From positions 1 to 64,000 of the forward strand of contig JBBRZI010000004.1 of the NCBI GenBank assembly GCA_038236865.1: 64,000 nucleotides of DNA, read 5' to 3'. This stretch comes from UBA4729 sp038236865. Its GTDB lineage: Bacteria; Patescibacteriota; Saccharimonadia; Saccharimonadales; UBA4665. The notes below the pieces were generated by a model. It was not told the DNA's origin. It searched no databases and saw nothing but the letters and a program-made list of their open reading frames with translations. This document shows, piece by piece, positions 1 through 9,199 of the stretch. The translations under genes and the position numbers were made by a program. How positions within the stretch are numbered: position 1 is the stretch's first letter; each line of letters begins with the position of its first letter.

Positions 1-1026
1 AGCTGGGGTTTGACCGGCGATTGTGGCCCGCTCTTTGATGGTCACGATGTCACCGTTGGCGGTGCCGTTGGCCGAAGCAATAGGGCGGAAACGGGTCGGG
101 TCAGGGGTACCGATCTTGGTACCGACCGCACCGTCGTAGAATGAGTCAACCAGTGCGGTACCACCGAGGGCAGCGTCCGTCACGGCTACGTCCAGACCAT
201 AGTCTTCGGTGCCGACACTCGGTACGCGGGAAGCACTACCCGGGGCAACCCCACCGATTTGATAGTTACCGGCGGTGGCCGACTGCAGGGCACCACTACC
301 ACCCTTGCTGTTGAGGTCCTTGGCCCAGACTATCCAGCCCGAGGCGGCGTTGGTCGTGACGGTAATGGTTCGACCAGTCGTGGCCACAACCGAAGCCGTA
401 CTCAGGTTGGTCACAAAGGCATCGGTGTTACCACTCAGGACGAACACGAAAGAAGGCGGAACGACGGCCGAAATGACGACTTGGTCGTTAGAAATGATTG
501 ACTCGGAGTAAGTTGACGAATCAATCTGGGTTGGGCCAGCCGCCTGAGTAATCACCGTACCCTGCGTCGTTTCCGAGGCACCGGCACTACTGGTAGTCAG
601 TGTACTGGCAGCGGCAAAGTTAAAACAGTAAAGGGTGCCGACCGTGAGGGTGGTACTCGGAAAGGTAACCGATTTACCAGCCACGAGTGACGCGGTACCG
701 ATACCGGGCCAGGCAGTTTGGCCAGCGTCAAGGTTAGTCACCGTCGTCGTCCAGTTACCGGCCGTGGCGTTCACAATGTAGTCGGTAGCGGCGGTGGTTG
801 GAAAGGTAACTTTAACGCTGGTCGCAGTTCCGGCCGTTGCCGGCTTATAGCAAACCCGCCCACCGGTCGCGGTCGTTGCCTTGAGGGTATCAAACCGGAC
901 AATCGCTTGTGATGACACCGCCCCAGCGTGTCCGAATAGTAATAAGGAAGACGAGCCAAGCGACAGGAGCGCAATCGCTAACAGTAGCGGTAACGGTTTA
1001 ATTTTAACCAATTGTCGTGCAGTCAT
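1..1026 (-). CDS. Secreted or surface protein, truncated by the window edge
   Basis: Read by hand: the minus frame is open for all 342 codons from the ATG at 1026 to the window edge, so the C-terminus is missing. The N-terminus is a classic signal peptide: basic MTARQLVKIK, a leucine-rich core to about residue 32, then small residues (GHAGAVSS) for cleavage. The rest is rich in Thr, Ala, Ser, Val and Gly with almost no charge, typical of beta-rich extracellular modules. A TTGACA-N18-CATAAT promoter lies upstream and an AAAGG stretch 12 bases before the ATG may bind ribosomes. I do not recognise a family; a cell-surface or adhesin-like role is inference only. Overlapping plus-strand frames in this stretch are shadows. 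Confidence 0.8.
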   Translation of the reverse strand, partial: MTARQLVKIKPLPLLLAIALLSLGSSSLLLFGHAGAVSSQAIVRFDTLKATTATGGRVCYKPATAGTATSVKVTFPTTAATDYIVNATAGNWTTTVTNLDAGQTAWPGIGTASLVAGKSVTFPSTTLTVGTLYCFNFAAASTLTTSSAGASETTQGTVITQAAGPTQIDSSTYSESIISNDQVVISAVVPPSFVFVLSGNTDAFVTNLSTASVVATTGRTITVTTNAASGWIVWAKDLNSKGGSGALQSATAGNYQIGGVAPGSASRVPSVGTEDYGLDVAVTDAALGGTALVDSFYDGAVGTKIGTPDPTRFRPIASANGTANGDIVTIKERATIAGQTPA

Positions 1027-1075
1027 TTTGTTGAACCTTTGTTTACTTTTTTGTTTGAATATAGCTTCGACGGTT

Positions 1076-1105
1076 ATTATGGCGGACAGGCGTAAGCTCT
1101 GTCAA
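1076..1105 (-). promoter_or_regulatory. Promoter of the secreted-protein gene
   Basis: On the minus strand a perfect -35 TTGACA (1100-1105) is followed after 18 bases by CATAAT (1076-1081). It lies about 50 bases before the ATG at 1026, giving a leadered transcript. Confidence 0.55.
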
Positions 1106-1300
1106 TGATTTACAACCGTTTTGGCTGGCCCGAGCGGCTAGTGCGTAGCCTAACAGATGAGATTAAGCAAAAGCATTCTGATTTTACAACGATTTAACTT
1201 GGCAGATTCAAGCTTTCTAAGCAAAATTTAACTGTCAGTACGCCATTGAATACCCAGGCTCGGGCTTACATTTGATGCATAGATTACTCTCGACGGACGC

Positions 1301-1324
1301 AGTTACGGGTGGACACCCGTAACT
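1301..1324. repeat. Perfect 10-bp inverted repeat upstream of the CAP gene
   Basis: AGTTACGGGT and ACCCGTAACT flank a four-base GGAC loop. No T-run follows on either strand, so a terminator is unlikely. It ends just where the -35 region for TACAAT at 1346-1351 would lie, so an operator is possible. This is inference from position. Confidence 0.5.
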
Positions 1325-1386
1325 CACCAGCTATCCCTCTTATGATACAATGAAATAAATTAGCTAAAACAAACACCCGCAAACCT

Positions 1387-2325
1387 ATGAAACAAGCCAC
1401 CAAACTTAAACCCAAACTATCGGCCACTCATAAGAAGCGTAGCGGTCAACACCACCGCCAGAGTAAGCATTATCTGAAGGCGTACTGGCCATATATCCCA
1501 ATGCTAGCGATTGTCGGGCTCGGCCTGGTCGTCAACAGCATCTGGTCGGCCAGTGCCGTGCTCGGAGCCGCCAGTGATTTTAGCGACACCAGCTTCTTAA
1601 CCAGCACCAACAGCGCGCGCAGCGCTGATCATGAAGGCCAACTGTCTATCGACCCGCTGCTGACGAGCGCCGCCCAAGCCAAAGCCGACGATATGGTCGC
1701 CAAGGACTACTGGTCGCACACTTCCCCTCTCGGCAAAACCCCCTGGACCTTTATCGCTGCCAGCGGCTACAGCTATCAGCGGGCCGGCGAAAACCTGGCG
1801 TATGGATTCAATGACGCCGCTCAAACAGTTGACGGCTGGATGAACAGCCCCGAGCACCGGGCCAATATCCTCAATACCAGCTATCAAAACGTGGGCTTCG
1901 GTATCGCCGTCTCGCCCCACTACCAGGGCCACGGCCCACAAACCATTGTCGTGGCGATGTACGGCCAACCGACCAACGATACCGCCGCCAACATCACCTT
2001 TAATGTTCAACCCGTCATACAGTCAGGCGACACTAGCCAACCCACGGGGGCTGGCGTATTGGGTGCGCAGCAAGAAATCCAAAGCCGTCCCGTCTCGCGT
2101 ATCCAGCTACTAACCAAAGGCTCTGCTCCCTGGAGCTTAGCCGTCGTCTCGGTGCTGATGGGTGCGGCAATCCTCACCTTCATCGTTCACCGCGGCATCC
2201 GGTTACACCGTTTAATTACACGTGGCGAACTGTTTTTCTTCCACCACCCGACACTCGACATCGTCATCGCCCTCATCGCGACGATCGGCTTCATTCTCAC
2301 CCGCACCAGCGGCTTAATCCGCTAG
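1387..2325 (+). CDS. CAP/SCP-domain membrane protein (YkwD-like)
   Basis: A basic N-terminus (1-33) precedes a membrane segment (about 35-57), then an extracytoplasmic CAP domain (about 70-195). CAP signature pieces are visible: YWSHTSPLG with H111, RAGENLAYG with E135, and SPEHRANIL with H157, the usual His-Glu-His cluster. A linker leads to two more hydrophobic segments (about 247-268 and 288-309), so the CAP domain is probably held at the cell surface. Bacterial CAP proteins occur as secreted or envelope proteins of mostly unknown substrate. A -10 TACAAT at 1346-1351 implies a leader of about 30 bases. Its stop abuts the stop of dnaE on the other strand. Confidence 0.85.
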   Translation: MKQATKLKPKLSATHKKRSGQHHRQSKHYLKAYWPYIPMLAIVGLGLVVNSIWSASAVLGAASDFSDTSFLTSTNSARSADHEGQLSIDPLLTSAAQAKADDMVAKDYWSHTSPLGKTPWTFIAASGYSYQRAGENLAYGFNDAAQTVDGWMNSPEHRANILNTSYQNVGFGIAVSPHYQGHGPQTIVVAMYGQPTNDTAANITFNVQPVIQSGDTSQPTGAGVLGAQQEIQSRPVSRIQLLTKGSAPWSLAVVSVLMGAAILTFIVHRGIRLHRLITRGELFFFHHPTLDIVIALIATIGFILTRTSGLIR

Positions 2326-5300
2326 CTAATGAATCTTAACGTTTGGAGCGCCCACCAGCGTCTGGAGAGTAGCCAGTCCTTCGCTGTCGCGGTCAAAGCC
2401 GTTCGGCAGTTTAATGGCCTGGCGCTTATCGGCGGTGCCGAGCACTAAGACAACTTCCGTACTGCCCACATATGCATCAAGGGTCTGCTTAAGTGTCACC
2501 AACAACGTCTGGTCGCGGCTGTCGGCCACCCGGATAAAAACCCGTTCCCGGACAGTCTTCTCGGCGACGGCTTTAGCGCCCGGACCAACCATCGGAACTT
2601 TTTTAGACTTGGCCGTAACTTTTAACTCCCGGGGTTTATGCCCAGTGGCTTGGTACGAAGCGGCCTGTTGACTGGTAATCTCCCGGGCGTCGTCAATCAT
2701 GACTTTGACATCATTGGACTGTTTCCCTTCGCGGTCGCGGGCGTTGACTTTGCCGCGAATCAGCACGATCCGATCGCGCTGCCACAGCCCGAGGGTTTGC
2801 TGGTAGGCATTCGGGAACAAAATGGCTTCCAGCTCACCGGACTGGTCTTCGATCTTGATAAAGGCCATCTTTTGACCTTTTTTGGTCACGATCTCACGCA
2901 CATCAACGATTGCGCCGCCAACCGTAACGGCTTTGCCATCGTGTTGGGGCTTGAGGCTGCTGAGCGGTACGCTCTGCTCGGACAAAAACGTCTCAAACAG
3001 CTCCAAAGGGTGCTGACTGAGATAAAGGCCGAGCAATTCGCGCTCCCACACCAGCTGTTCGCGGATATCAACAGCGGCAGCCGGCGCTGGCAGCTCGAGC
3101 TTGGGGCGCTCAACCGACGCGTCAGTCACATTGCCGAACAGGTCGGTCTGGCCACTGCTGGCTTGCTTTTGGACCCGGTTAGCAAATGCCATGGCCGTAT
3201 CGAGGTTGTGGAGCAGCGTCGAACGGTCGACGTAGCTATCAAACGCGCCAGATTTAATCAGACTTTCCATGGCTTTGCGGTTTACCACCCGGTAATTGAC
3301 TCGGGTTAAAAAGTCTTCCAGTGAGCTGAACTGGCTATCGGCCCGAGCCCGCAAGATCTCTTCGACAGCCCCCGAACCAACATTTTTGATGGCCAGCATG
3401 CCGAATCGAATCTGGTTGGACTCCTTCACAACGGCAAACTCGAGATATGATTCGTTGACGTCCGGCGGCAACACCTTGATGCCCATGTGTTTGCACTCGG
3501 TGATCTCAATCGCGAGGCGGTCAGTGTCGTCGTAGTCGCTCGTCATTAGCGCCGCCATGTAGGCCGCCGGATAGTGGGCTTTCAAATAAGCCGTCTGGTA
3601 AGAGATTAAGCCGTAACAGGCCGCGTGACTCTTATTGAAACAGTAGGCCGCGAAGTCTTCGAGTTGTTTCCAGAATACCTCCATAACGGCCGGTTCGATA
3701 CCCGAAACGCGCTTGGCGCCTTCGATCATGCGGACTTTCATTTTGCGCATGATATCGATTTTCTTTTTACTGATGGCTTTACGCAGCGTGTCGGCCTCGC
3801 CGCCAGTCAGGCCACAAACTTCTTTACTGATCTGCATGACCTGTTCTTGGTACACCAGCACGCCATAGGTGTTTTTGAGCGAATTTTCCATACTCGGGTG
3901 CGGGTAGATAATCTTTTTTTCACCATGTTTACGGCCGATAAACTCATCAATAAATTGCATCGGCCCCGGCCGGTACAGTGCCACCATAGCCACGATGTCT
4001 TCAAACGTCGTCGGTTTAAGATCGCGCAGATAGCGCTTCATGCCGGCCGATTCTAGCTGGAACACACCAGTCGTATCACCGCGCTGGAACAGTGCGTAGG
4101 TGTCAGCGTCATCGAGCGGAATGGTGTTAATGTCGATGTCCGTGCCGTAGACGCGCTTAATAATACGCAGGGCGTTTTTGATAATTGTTAAGTTAGACAG
4201 GCCCAAAAAGTCCATTTTAAGTAGCCCGAGCTCTTCAATCGGTCCCATCGGAAACTGGGTGGCAACGACCCCCTTTTGGGCCATTTCGAGTGGGACAAAT
4301 TTGACGATATCATCGGGGGCGATCACCACACCGGCAGCGTGAATGCCGTGCGACCGGATAGTACCCTCGAGCTGCAGGGCCAGGTCAAACACTTTTTTAG
4401 AAATCTCGTTGGTCTCGTACTCATATTTGAGGTCGTGGTCAGCTTGGAGGGACTCGGCCAGCGGGATGTGGTGGCCTTGAACGGGCTGCGGAATCATCTT
4501 GGCTAACCGATCGGCATCGGCGTAGGGTACTTGTAGAACGCGAGCGACGTCACGAACGGCGTTACGGGCCGCCATCCGGCCAAATGTGGCGATGTTGGCA
4601 ACCCGTTCGGTGCCGTATTTTTGAACGCAGTACTGAATAACCTCGTTGCGCCGGGTATCCTGAATGTCAATGTCAACATCCGGCATGCTGATCCGGTCGG
4701 GGTTCAAAAACCGCTCAAACAGCAGATCATACTTGAGTGGGTCGAGTTCGGTAATCTTGAGCGCGTAAGCAATAATCGAACCGGCCGCGCTGCCCCGTCC
4801 TGGACCAAACACAATGCCTTCATTCTTGCCCCAGCCGATAAAGTCCGACACAATCAAAAAGTAGCCGTTAAAGCCCATCTGGTCGATAATGCCGAGTTCG
4901 TAGGTCGTCCGCGTGGCGACGTTTTCGGGCAAGTACGTCTTGGCCTGTTCAATCGATAACGCGTTGGCGGCGGCTTCGTCTAGGCCACCGTAACGCCAAG
5001 CCAGACCGCGATAGACCAGTTTATCGAGGTACGTTTTTTCGCTCTCGCCTTTCGGGACCGGGAATTTCGGAATCAGGATCCGGCCCAATTCGATAGTCAC
5101 GTCGCAACGGGCGGCAATATCGCGCGTATTAGTGATCATTTCGGGGTAATCGGCACCCCAACGTTTGATGATTTCGGCCGGATCGGTGACGTGCAGTTCA
5201 AAGTTGGCTAAGGTCATGCGCTTCTCATCGCTCAAGAATGCTCCCGTTTGGACACACAACAGAATCTCATGGGCAATTTGGTCTTTATGCTCCAAGTAAT

Positions 5301-5967
5301 GGGCGTCACAGGTCACCACACAGGGAATATCAAGCTCTTTGGATAGCTTGAGTGTCAGCGCAGTAACAGCGACCTGCTCATCCCACTTGCTTGGATGGTC
5401 GGGGTGGCCATGGTCCTGGACTTCGAGGTAATAACGGTCGCCAAACACCCGCTTGTACCAGCTGGCGGTTTCTTTGGCCTTGTCGTACTGTTCATTGCGC
5501 AAGCTATCACCAATTTCGCCGCCGATACAGCCGCTTAAGATAATCAGGCCTTCGTTATATTTTTCGAGTAATTCGTGGTCAATGCGGGGTTTGTAGTAAA
5601 AGCCCTCGAGGTTAGCCATAGTCGACAGGCGCATCAAATTTTGGTAGCCTTGGTTATTCATGGCCAGAATGACCAGGTGGAAGTAGGCCTTATCTTTACT
5701 GGGGTCGCGATCACGGCGCGAGCGGGGCGCCACGTACGCTTCCATGCCAAGAACCGGCTTCACGCCCTGGGCTAACGCAACTTTATAGAATTCAATAATA
5801 CCGCTCAGTGTGCCGTGGTCGGTCACCGCCACCGCTGACATACCGCTGGCTTTGATGTGTTCAACCAGCGCCGGCACTTTGGTGAGACCGTCGAGCAAAC
5901 TGTATTGAGTATGGTTGTGCAGATGAACGTAATCAGCTGCGGTCAATGCCGGTGTCGTAGACGCCAC
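2326..5967 (-). CDS. dnaE: DNA polymerase III alpha subunit (DnaE)
   Basis: Replicative polymerase of 1213 residues, in the usual DnaE range. The N-terminal PHP domain keeps its metal ligands: H15 and H17 in HLHNH, D50-H51, E76, H97, C147, and D221/H223 in CDAHYL. The polymerase core has PGRGSAAGS near 389-397 and the catalytic aspartates D432 and D434 in PDVDIDIQD; a third Asp is in KMDFLGL. A C-terminal OB fold follows (VTVGGAIVDVREIVTKKGQK and after). The start is GTG at 5967, with a G-rich site GGGGG ahead and a TATAAT at 6002-6007. It is convergent with the CAP gene, with stops directly adjacent. The intact PHP site suggests built-in proofreading. Confidence 0.97.
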   Translation of the reverse strand: MASTTPALTAADYVHLHNHTQYSLLDGLTKVPALVEHIKASGMSAVAVTDHGTLSGIIEFYKVALAQGVKPVLGMEAYVAPRSRRDRDPSKDKAYFHLVILAMNNQGYQNLMRLSTMANLEGFYYKPRIDHELLEKYNEGLIILSGCIGGEIGDSLRNEQYDKAKETASWYKRVFGDRYYLEVQDHGHPDHPSKWDEQVAVTALTLKLSKELDIPCVVTCDAHYLEHKDQIAHEILLCVQTGAFLSDEKRMTLANFELHVTDPAEIIKRWGADYPEMITNTRDIAARCDVTIELGRILIPKFPVPKGESEKTYLDKLVYRGLAWRYGGLDEAAANALSIEQAKTYLPENVATRTTYELGIIDQMGFNGYFLIVSDFIGWGKNEGIVFGPGRGSAAGSIIAYALKITELDPLKYDLLFERFLNPDRISMPDVDIDIQDTRRNEVIQYCVQKYGTERVANIATFGRMAARNAVRDVARVLQVPYADADRLAKMIPQPVQGHHIPLAESLQADHDLKYEYETNEISKKVFDLALQLEGTIRSHGIHAAGVVIAPDDIVKFVPLEMAQKGVVATQFPMGPIEELGLLKMDFLGLSNLTIIKNALRIIKRVYGTDIDINTIPLDDADTYALFQRGDTTGVFQLESAGMKRYLRDLKPTTFEDIVAMVALYRPGPMQFIDEFIGRKHGEKKIIYPHPSMENSLKNTYGVLVYQEQVMQISKEVCGLTGGEADTLRKAISKKKIDIMRKMKVRMIEGAKRVSGIEPAVMEVFWKQLEDFAAYCFNKSHAACYGLISYQTAYLKAHYPAAYMAALMTSDYDDTDRLAIEITECKHMGIKVLPPDVNESYLEFAVVKESNQIRFGMLAIKNVGSGAVEEILRARADSQFSSLEDFLTRVNYRVVNRKAMESLIKSGAFDSYVDRSTLLHNLDTAMAFANRVQKQASSGQTDLFGNVTDASVERPKLELPAPAAAVDIREQLVWERELLGLYLSQHPLELFETFLSEQSVPLSSLKPQHDGKAVTVGGAIVDVREIVTKKGQKMAFIKIEDQSGELEAILFPNAYQQTLGLWQRDRIVLIRGKVNARDREGKQSNDVKVMIDDAREITSQQAASYQATGHKPRELKVTAKSKKVPMVGPGAKAVAEKTVRERVFIRVADSRDQTLLVTLKQTLDAYVGSTEVVLVLGTADKRQAIKLPNGFDRDSEGLATLQTLVGAPNVKIH

Positions 5968-6064
5968 GTATGTACCCCCGAGGGCTTAGCTTATAGCTAA
6001 AATTATAGCGCGTTGCAACGGCTTATGCTAAACAACGTCAGCTTTTACAACGACCTAAAAAGCA

Positions 6065-6105
6065 ATAAAACCGCCGGCCTGAAGAAGCCCAGCCAGTGGT
6101 GCTGG
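6065..6105 (-). terminator. Possible terminator after the YtxH gene
   Basis: Directly after the YtxH stop, the minus strand carries a stem AGCCAG-CACCA-CTGGCT, a second GC-rich segment with GGC/GCC pairing, and then GGTTTTATTGCTTTTT. This suits rho-independent termination, but the stem nearest the T-run is weak. Confidence 0.4.
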
Positions 6106-6507
6106 CTACTTTTTGAGATAATCTTTGATGTGGTCGATGGCGTGCTTGGCGTCAATCAGTGCACTGTCGAGGTCTTTATCGCTGGCTTCACCGTCGTGGA
6201 TGGCGGTCATGACAGTGCTCAACTTCTCTTTGCTGTCTTTGGCGGCTTCGACTAATTTCTTGAGTTCAGTCTGGGCCTTGGCAGTCATGTCGTCGCCCTT
6301 GCCTTTCGTATCGTCGATCAGTTTGCCGAGTTCGGTATGCAGTTGCGTCAGTTGCTTTTCAACTTCGTGTTTGGTGTTCACCCCACTCGCTTTCAGCTCG
6401 TCGCGAGTTTCTTTACCGCTCTTTGGGGCAGTCAGGAGGCCAGCTACGTAACCGGCAGCGCCGGCCAGGGCGGCTCCGACAGCGATACGTTTAGTAAATT
6501 TTCCCAT
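6106..6507 (-). CDS. YtxH-like membrane-associated protein
   Basis: Start placed at the ATG at 6507, where AAAGGAG precedes by a normal distance; the longer upstream frame overlaps the next gene. The 133-residue protein opens MGKFTKRIAVGAALAGAAG, a glycine-alanine membrane helix, then LLTAPKSGKETRDELK, the segment that typifies YtxH-domain proteins. The rest is highly charged helix rich in Lys, Asp and Glu, likely coiled coil. YtxH proteins are small envelope or stress proteins without an established activity. It follows an 82-residue membrane protein by 10 bases, so the two form an operon. Confidence 0.8.
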   Translation of the reverse strand: MGKFTKRIAVGAALAGAAGYVAGLLTAPKSGKETRDELKASGVNTKHEVEKQLTQLHTELGKLIDDTKGKGDDMTAKAQTELKKLVEAAKDSKEKLSTVMTAIHDGEASDKDLDSALIDAKHAIDHIKDYLKK

Positions 6508-6517
6508 GATTACTCCT

Positions 6518-6766
6518 TTACTTTTTACGCGGTATGAGGTCGATAAGGTTCTTGATAACTCGCAGAGTGGCGATTGGGCCGGAAGCGTTCTTAACAGTGG
6601 TGGCGGCCGACTCAACCGTGTCGACGACACTTTCAGCCTTGACGACGATTTTTTTGGCTTCGCGTAGCAACCGAATAAATATGACGGCGGCGGCGATCGC
6701 CAACGCCAGGAATGTTGCTAAGAACACGGATAGGATGATAACAAGAACAGTTTCAGTCATAGTCAT
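6518..6766 (-). CDS. Small single-pass membrane protein with helical tail
   Basis: 82 residues: one strong membrane helix (about 6-32, LVIILSVFLATFLALAIAA region), then an amphipathic stretch with repeated Val, Ala and Lys (KIVVKAESVVDTVESAATTVKN). The layout resembles DUF948-type proteins that often accompany YtxH proteins, and it lies 10 bases upstream of the YtxH gene. A second ATG at 6760 is an alternative start; no clear Shine-Dalgarno site decides. A scaffold or envelope stress role is plausible but unproven. Confidence 0.65.
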   Translation of the reverse strand: MTMTETVLVIILSVFLATFLALAIAAAVIFIRLLREAKKIVVKAESVVDTVESAATTVKNASGPIATLRVIKNLIDLIPRKK

Positions 6767-6796
6767 AATTGATACTTTACAGCTTAATAGTACTTC

Positions 6797-7693
6797 TTAC
6801 TGTAGTTTTTTTCGCAGGAATTGCAATAGCTCGGGGCCAATATCCTCGCGCTCGAGGGCAAAAGCGACCGCCGTTTTGAGATACTCAAGCTTATCACCGG
6901 TGTCGTAGTAGCTGCCGTTTTGAATTTCGCAGGCGTGAAAGTCTAGTCCGTCGTCGATCATGGTCTGCATGATCGGCTGAATCATGAGCTCACGATCGCA
7001 GTGTGTAGCCATAGCGGCCTCAATGTAGGGAAAGATATCAGCCGTCAACAGGTAGCCGCTGACGCTGGCGATAGCCGATTGCGCTGCTGCCTTGCCCGGC
7101 TTCTCGACGATCTGCTCAACCTTCATGATGCCGTTCGCCAACTGGGTGCCAGCCGCAAAGCCATAGCGGTCATAATCGGCATCAGACTCAGCCCGCTTGC
7201 ACGCTAGAATCGAGCCGCCGTACTGATGATAGGCATCGATTAATTGCTGGGTTCGCCCCGGACTGGCTGCAAAGAAGTCGTCGGCGTAGGTGTAGATGAA
7301 CGGCTCATCCCCCAGCAGATGGGCGGCACAGGCCACCGGCGTAGCGTTGCCGTATGGGCCTTTCTGACGAATGTAAATAAAGTTGGCCATTTCGGAGATA
7401 GCTTCGACCTCCCTAAGTAGCGGCTCCTTGGAAGGACCGCCCGCCCGCAAATTGGCGACCAAATCCTGGTTTGGTGTATCAAAATGGTCCTCGATGCTGC
7501 GCTTATTTGAACCGCTGATGATAATGATGTCTTTGATGCCGGCCGCCACCAGTTCTTCGACAACGTATTGAATAATCGGCTTGTCGATCAACGGCAGCAT
7601 CTCTTTGGGCATGGCTTTGGTTTGTGGTAAAAAGCGCGTGCCAAAACCGGCGGCGGCGATGACGGCTTTGGTAATAGATTGATTGGCGGGCAT
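6797..7693 (-). CDS. galU: UTP-glucose-1-phosphate uridylyltransferase
   Basis: Makes UDP-glucose from UTP and glucose-1-phosphate for envelope glycans. The 298-residue protein starts with the nucleotidyltransferase signature AAGFGTRFLPQTKAMPKEML (about 13-32), where the Arg and Lys residues bind the triphosphate, followed by DKPIIQYVVEE. Later blocks ADDFF (metal-binding Asp region) and VEKPG are also typical of GalU. A strong AAAGGAG lies before the ATG at 7693. It sits downstream of gatB with a gap of about 36 bases and may share its transcript. Confidence 0.95.
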   Translation of the reverse strand: MPANQSITKAVIAAAGFGTRFLPQTKAMPKEMLPLIDKPIIQYVVEELVAAGIKDIIIISGSNKRSIEDHFDTPNQDLVANLRAGGPSKEPLLREVEAISEMANFIYIRQKGPYGNATPVACAAHLLGDEPFIYTYADDFFAASPGRTQQLIDAYHQYGGSILACKRAESDADYDRYGFAAGTQLANGIMKVEQIVEKPGKAAAQSAIASVSGYLLTADIFPYIEAAMATHCDRELMIQPIMQTMIDDGLDFHACEIQNGSYYDTGDKLEYLKTAVAFALEREDIGPELLQFLRKKLQ

Positions 7694-7729
7694 GAGTCGT
7701 CTCCTTTACTTACGTTGACCGTTGGCGGC

Positions 7730-9199
7730 CTAGCTATCGAGCTGTTTCTTGATGAGCTGCCCGGCGAGCCCCGGGTTAGCCTTGCCTCGGGAAAGCTTCA
7801 TAACCTGGCCAACCAAGAAACCAATGGCTTTCATCTCGCCGGCCCGGACGTCCGTGGCAGCTTTAGGATTTTCGGCTAGTACCTGCGAAACGATTTTGTT
7901 AATGGCAGCTTCGTCGGATTCCTGAATGTGGCCTTGGGCTTGGGCATAGGCTTCAACATCCTCCGGGGTGGTTCCAACCATGAGAATTTCGGTTATCACT
8001 AACTTGGCGCTTGTTGAGCTAAGTTTATTGGCTTTGACCATAGCGAACAACTGTCGGTAGAGGTTCAAGCGATCAATGCTAGAGTTTGCGGTGGTAGCCC
8101 CCCGGGTAAATGGCACATCAACATTGACTATCCAGTTAACGACTTGCTTGGCGAGTTCTTTGTTCGTAATAACCTGTTCAACTAAGTGTAAGTATTTGGC
8201 GTCTTCAATCTCGATATGAGCATCCAGCAAGGTTTCGGTTTGTAATCTATCCATGCCGAGTGAGCTGAGGCGCTCGCGCCACTCGTCGGGCATAACTGGC
8301 ATAGCTGCCTTAACAGTAGCAATATAGGCTTCGTCCAAGACAATCGGCGGGAGGTCAGGATCCGGCATATACCGATAATCGTCGGCATTTTCTTTGCTGC
8401 GCTGGCTAAAGGTGCGCTGCTTGGCATCATCCCAACCCCGTGTCTCCTGAACAATCGTGCCGCCCTTTTCCAGGACTTCGATCTGCCGAGCAACTTCGTA
8501 TTCAACCGATTTTTCGACTGCCCGGAAACTGTTGATATTTTTGGTCTCGGTTCGGGTGCCGAGTTCGGCGGTTTTGCTGACACTGACATTCACGTCAAAG
8601 CGCATATTGCCATAAAATAAGTTAGCTTCCGAAACATCAGCGTAGCGCATGCGCAGGTACAGTTCGTGGGCGTAGGCTTTGGCTTCGGCGGCGGTGTGCA
8701 TATCAGGCTCGCTGACGATTTCGAGCAGTGGCGTGCCGGCTCGGTTGAGGTCAACCAGGCTGTAGTCCTTGCCGGCCGGATGGGTACTTTTGCCGGCATC
8801 TTCTTCCATGTGGGCACGAGTGATACCGATGATTTTAGTTTGGCCATCGACGTCAATCGTCAACTCCCCTTTACCGATAATCGGCTCGTCGAACTGGGTT
8901 ATCTGATAGCCCTTTGGCAAATCAGGGTAAAAATAGTGCTTACGGTCAAACTTACTAAACCGTTCGGGGCTAGTGCCGAGTGCAAAGGCGGCCTTCACCG
9001 CCAAATGTACGGCCTCTTTATTCAAAACTGGCAGTGCCCCGGGCATACCAAAATCGATGTGGCTGACAAGCGTATTGACGGGGACTTCGCGAGCGTCATT
9101 GCCGACACCCGAAAACAGTTTTGTCTTGGTTTTGAGCTGCACGTGGCATTCGATGCCGATCGTGGTAATGTAGGCCGCTTTGGCGCTCGCATCGATCAT
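7730..9199 (-). CDS. gatB: Asp/Glu-tRNA(Asn/Gln) amidotransferase subunit B
   Basis: Subunit B of the GatCAB complex, which amidates Glu-tRNA(Gln), and Asp-tRNA(Asn) where needed. It binds the mischarged tRNA and performs the kinase/transamidase step. The 489-residue length fits the family. The N-terminus has GIECHVQLKTKTKLFSG, with DLNRAGTPLLEIVSEPD and MRFDVNVSV further on, all GatB hallmarks, and a C-terminal YqeY-like helical domain. Its start overlaps the upstream membrane-protein gene by four bases. A tRNA-Gln gene lies in the same window. Confidence 0.97.
   Translation of the reverse strand: MIDASAKAAYITTIGIECHVQLKTKTKLFSGVGNDAREVPVNTLVSHIDFGMPGALPVLNKEAVHLAVKAAFALGTSPERFSKFDRKHYFYPDLPKGYQITQFDEPIIGKGELTIDVDGQTKIIGITRAHMEEDAGKSTHPAGKDYSLVDLNRAGTPLLEIVSEPDMHTAAEAKAYAHELYLRMRYADVSEANLFYGNMRFDVNVSVSKTAELGTRTETKNINSFRAVEKSVEYEVARQIEVLEKGGTIVQETRGWDDAKQRTFSQRSKENADDYRYMPDPDLPPIVLDEAYIATVKAAMPVMPDEWRERLSSLGMDRLQTETLLDAHIEIEDAKYLHLVEQVITNKELAKQVVNWIVNVDVPFTRGATTANSSIDRLNLYRQLFAMVKANKLSSTSAKLVITEILMVGTTPEDVEAYAQAQGHIQESDEAAINKIVSQVLAENPKAATDVRAGEMKAIGFLVGQVMKLSRGKANPGLAGQLIKKQLDS

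Larger units (their letters stand above)
1027..1386. other. Intergenic region between divergent genes
   Basis: This 360-base stretch separates the secreted-protein gene on the minus strand from the CAP-domain gene on the plus strand. It holds a minus-strand promoter near 1076-1105, a perfect 10-bp hairpin at 1301-1324, and a plus-strand -10 TACAAT at 1346-1351. No gene or RNA was recognised in the remainder, about 1110-1300. Confidence 0.6.
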
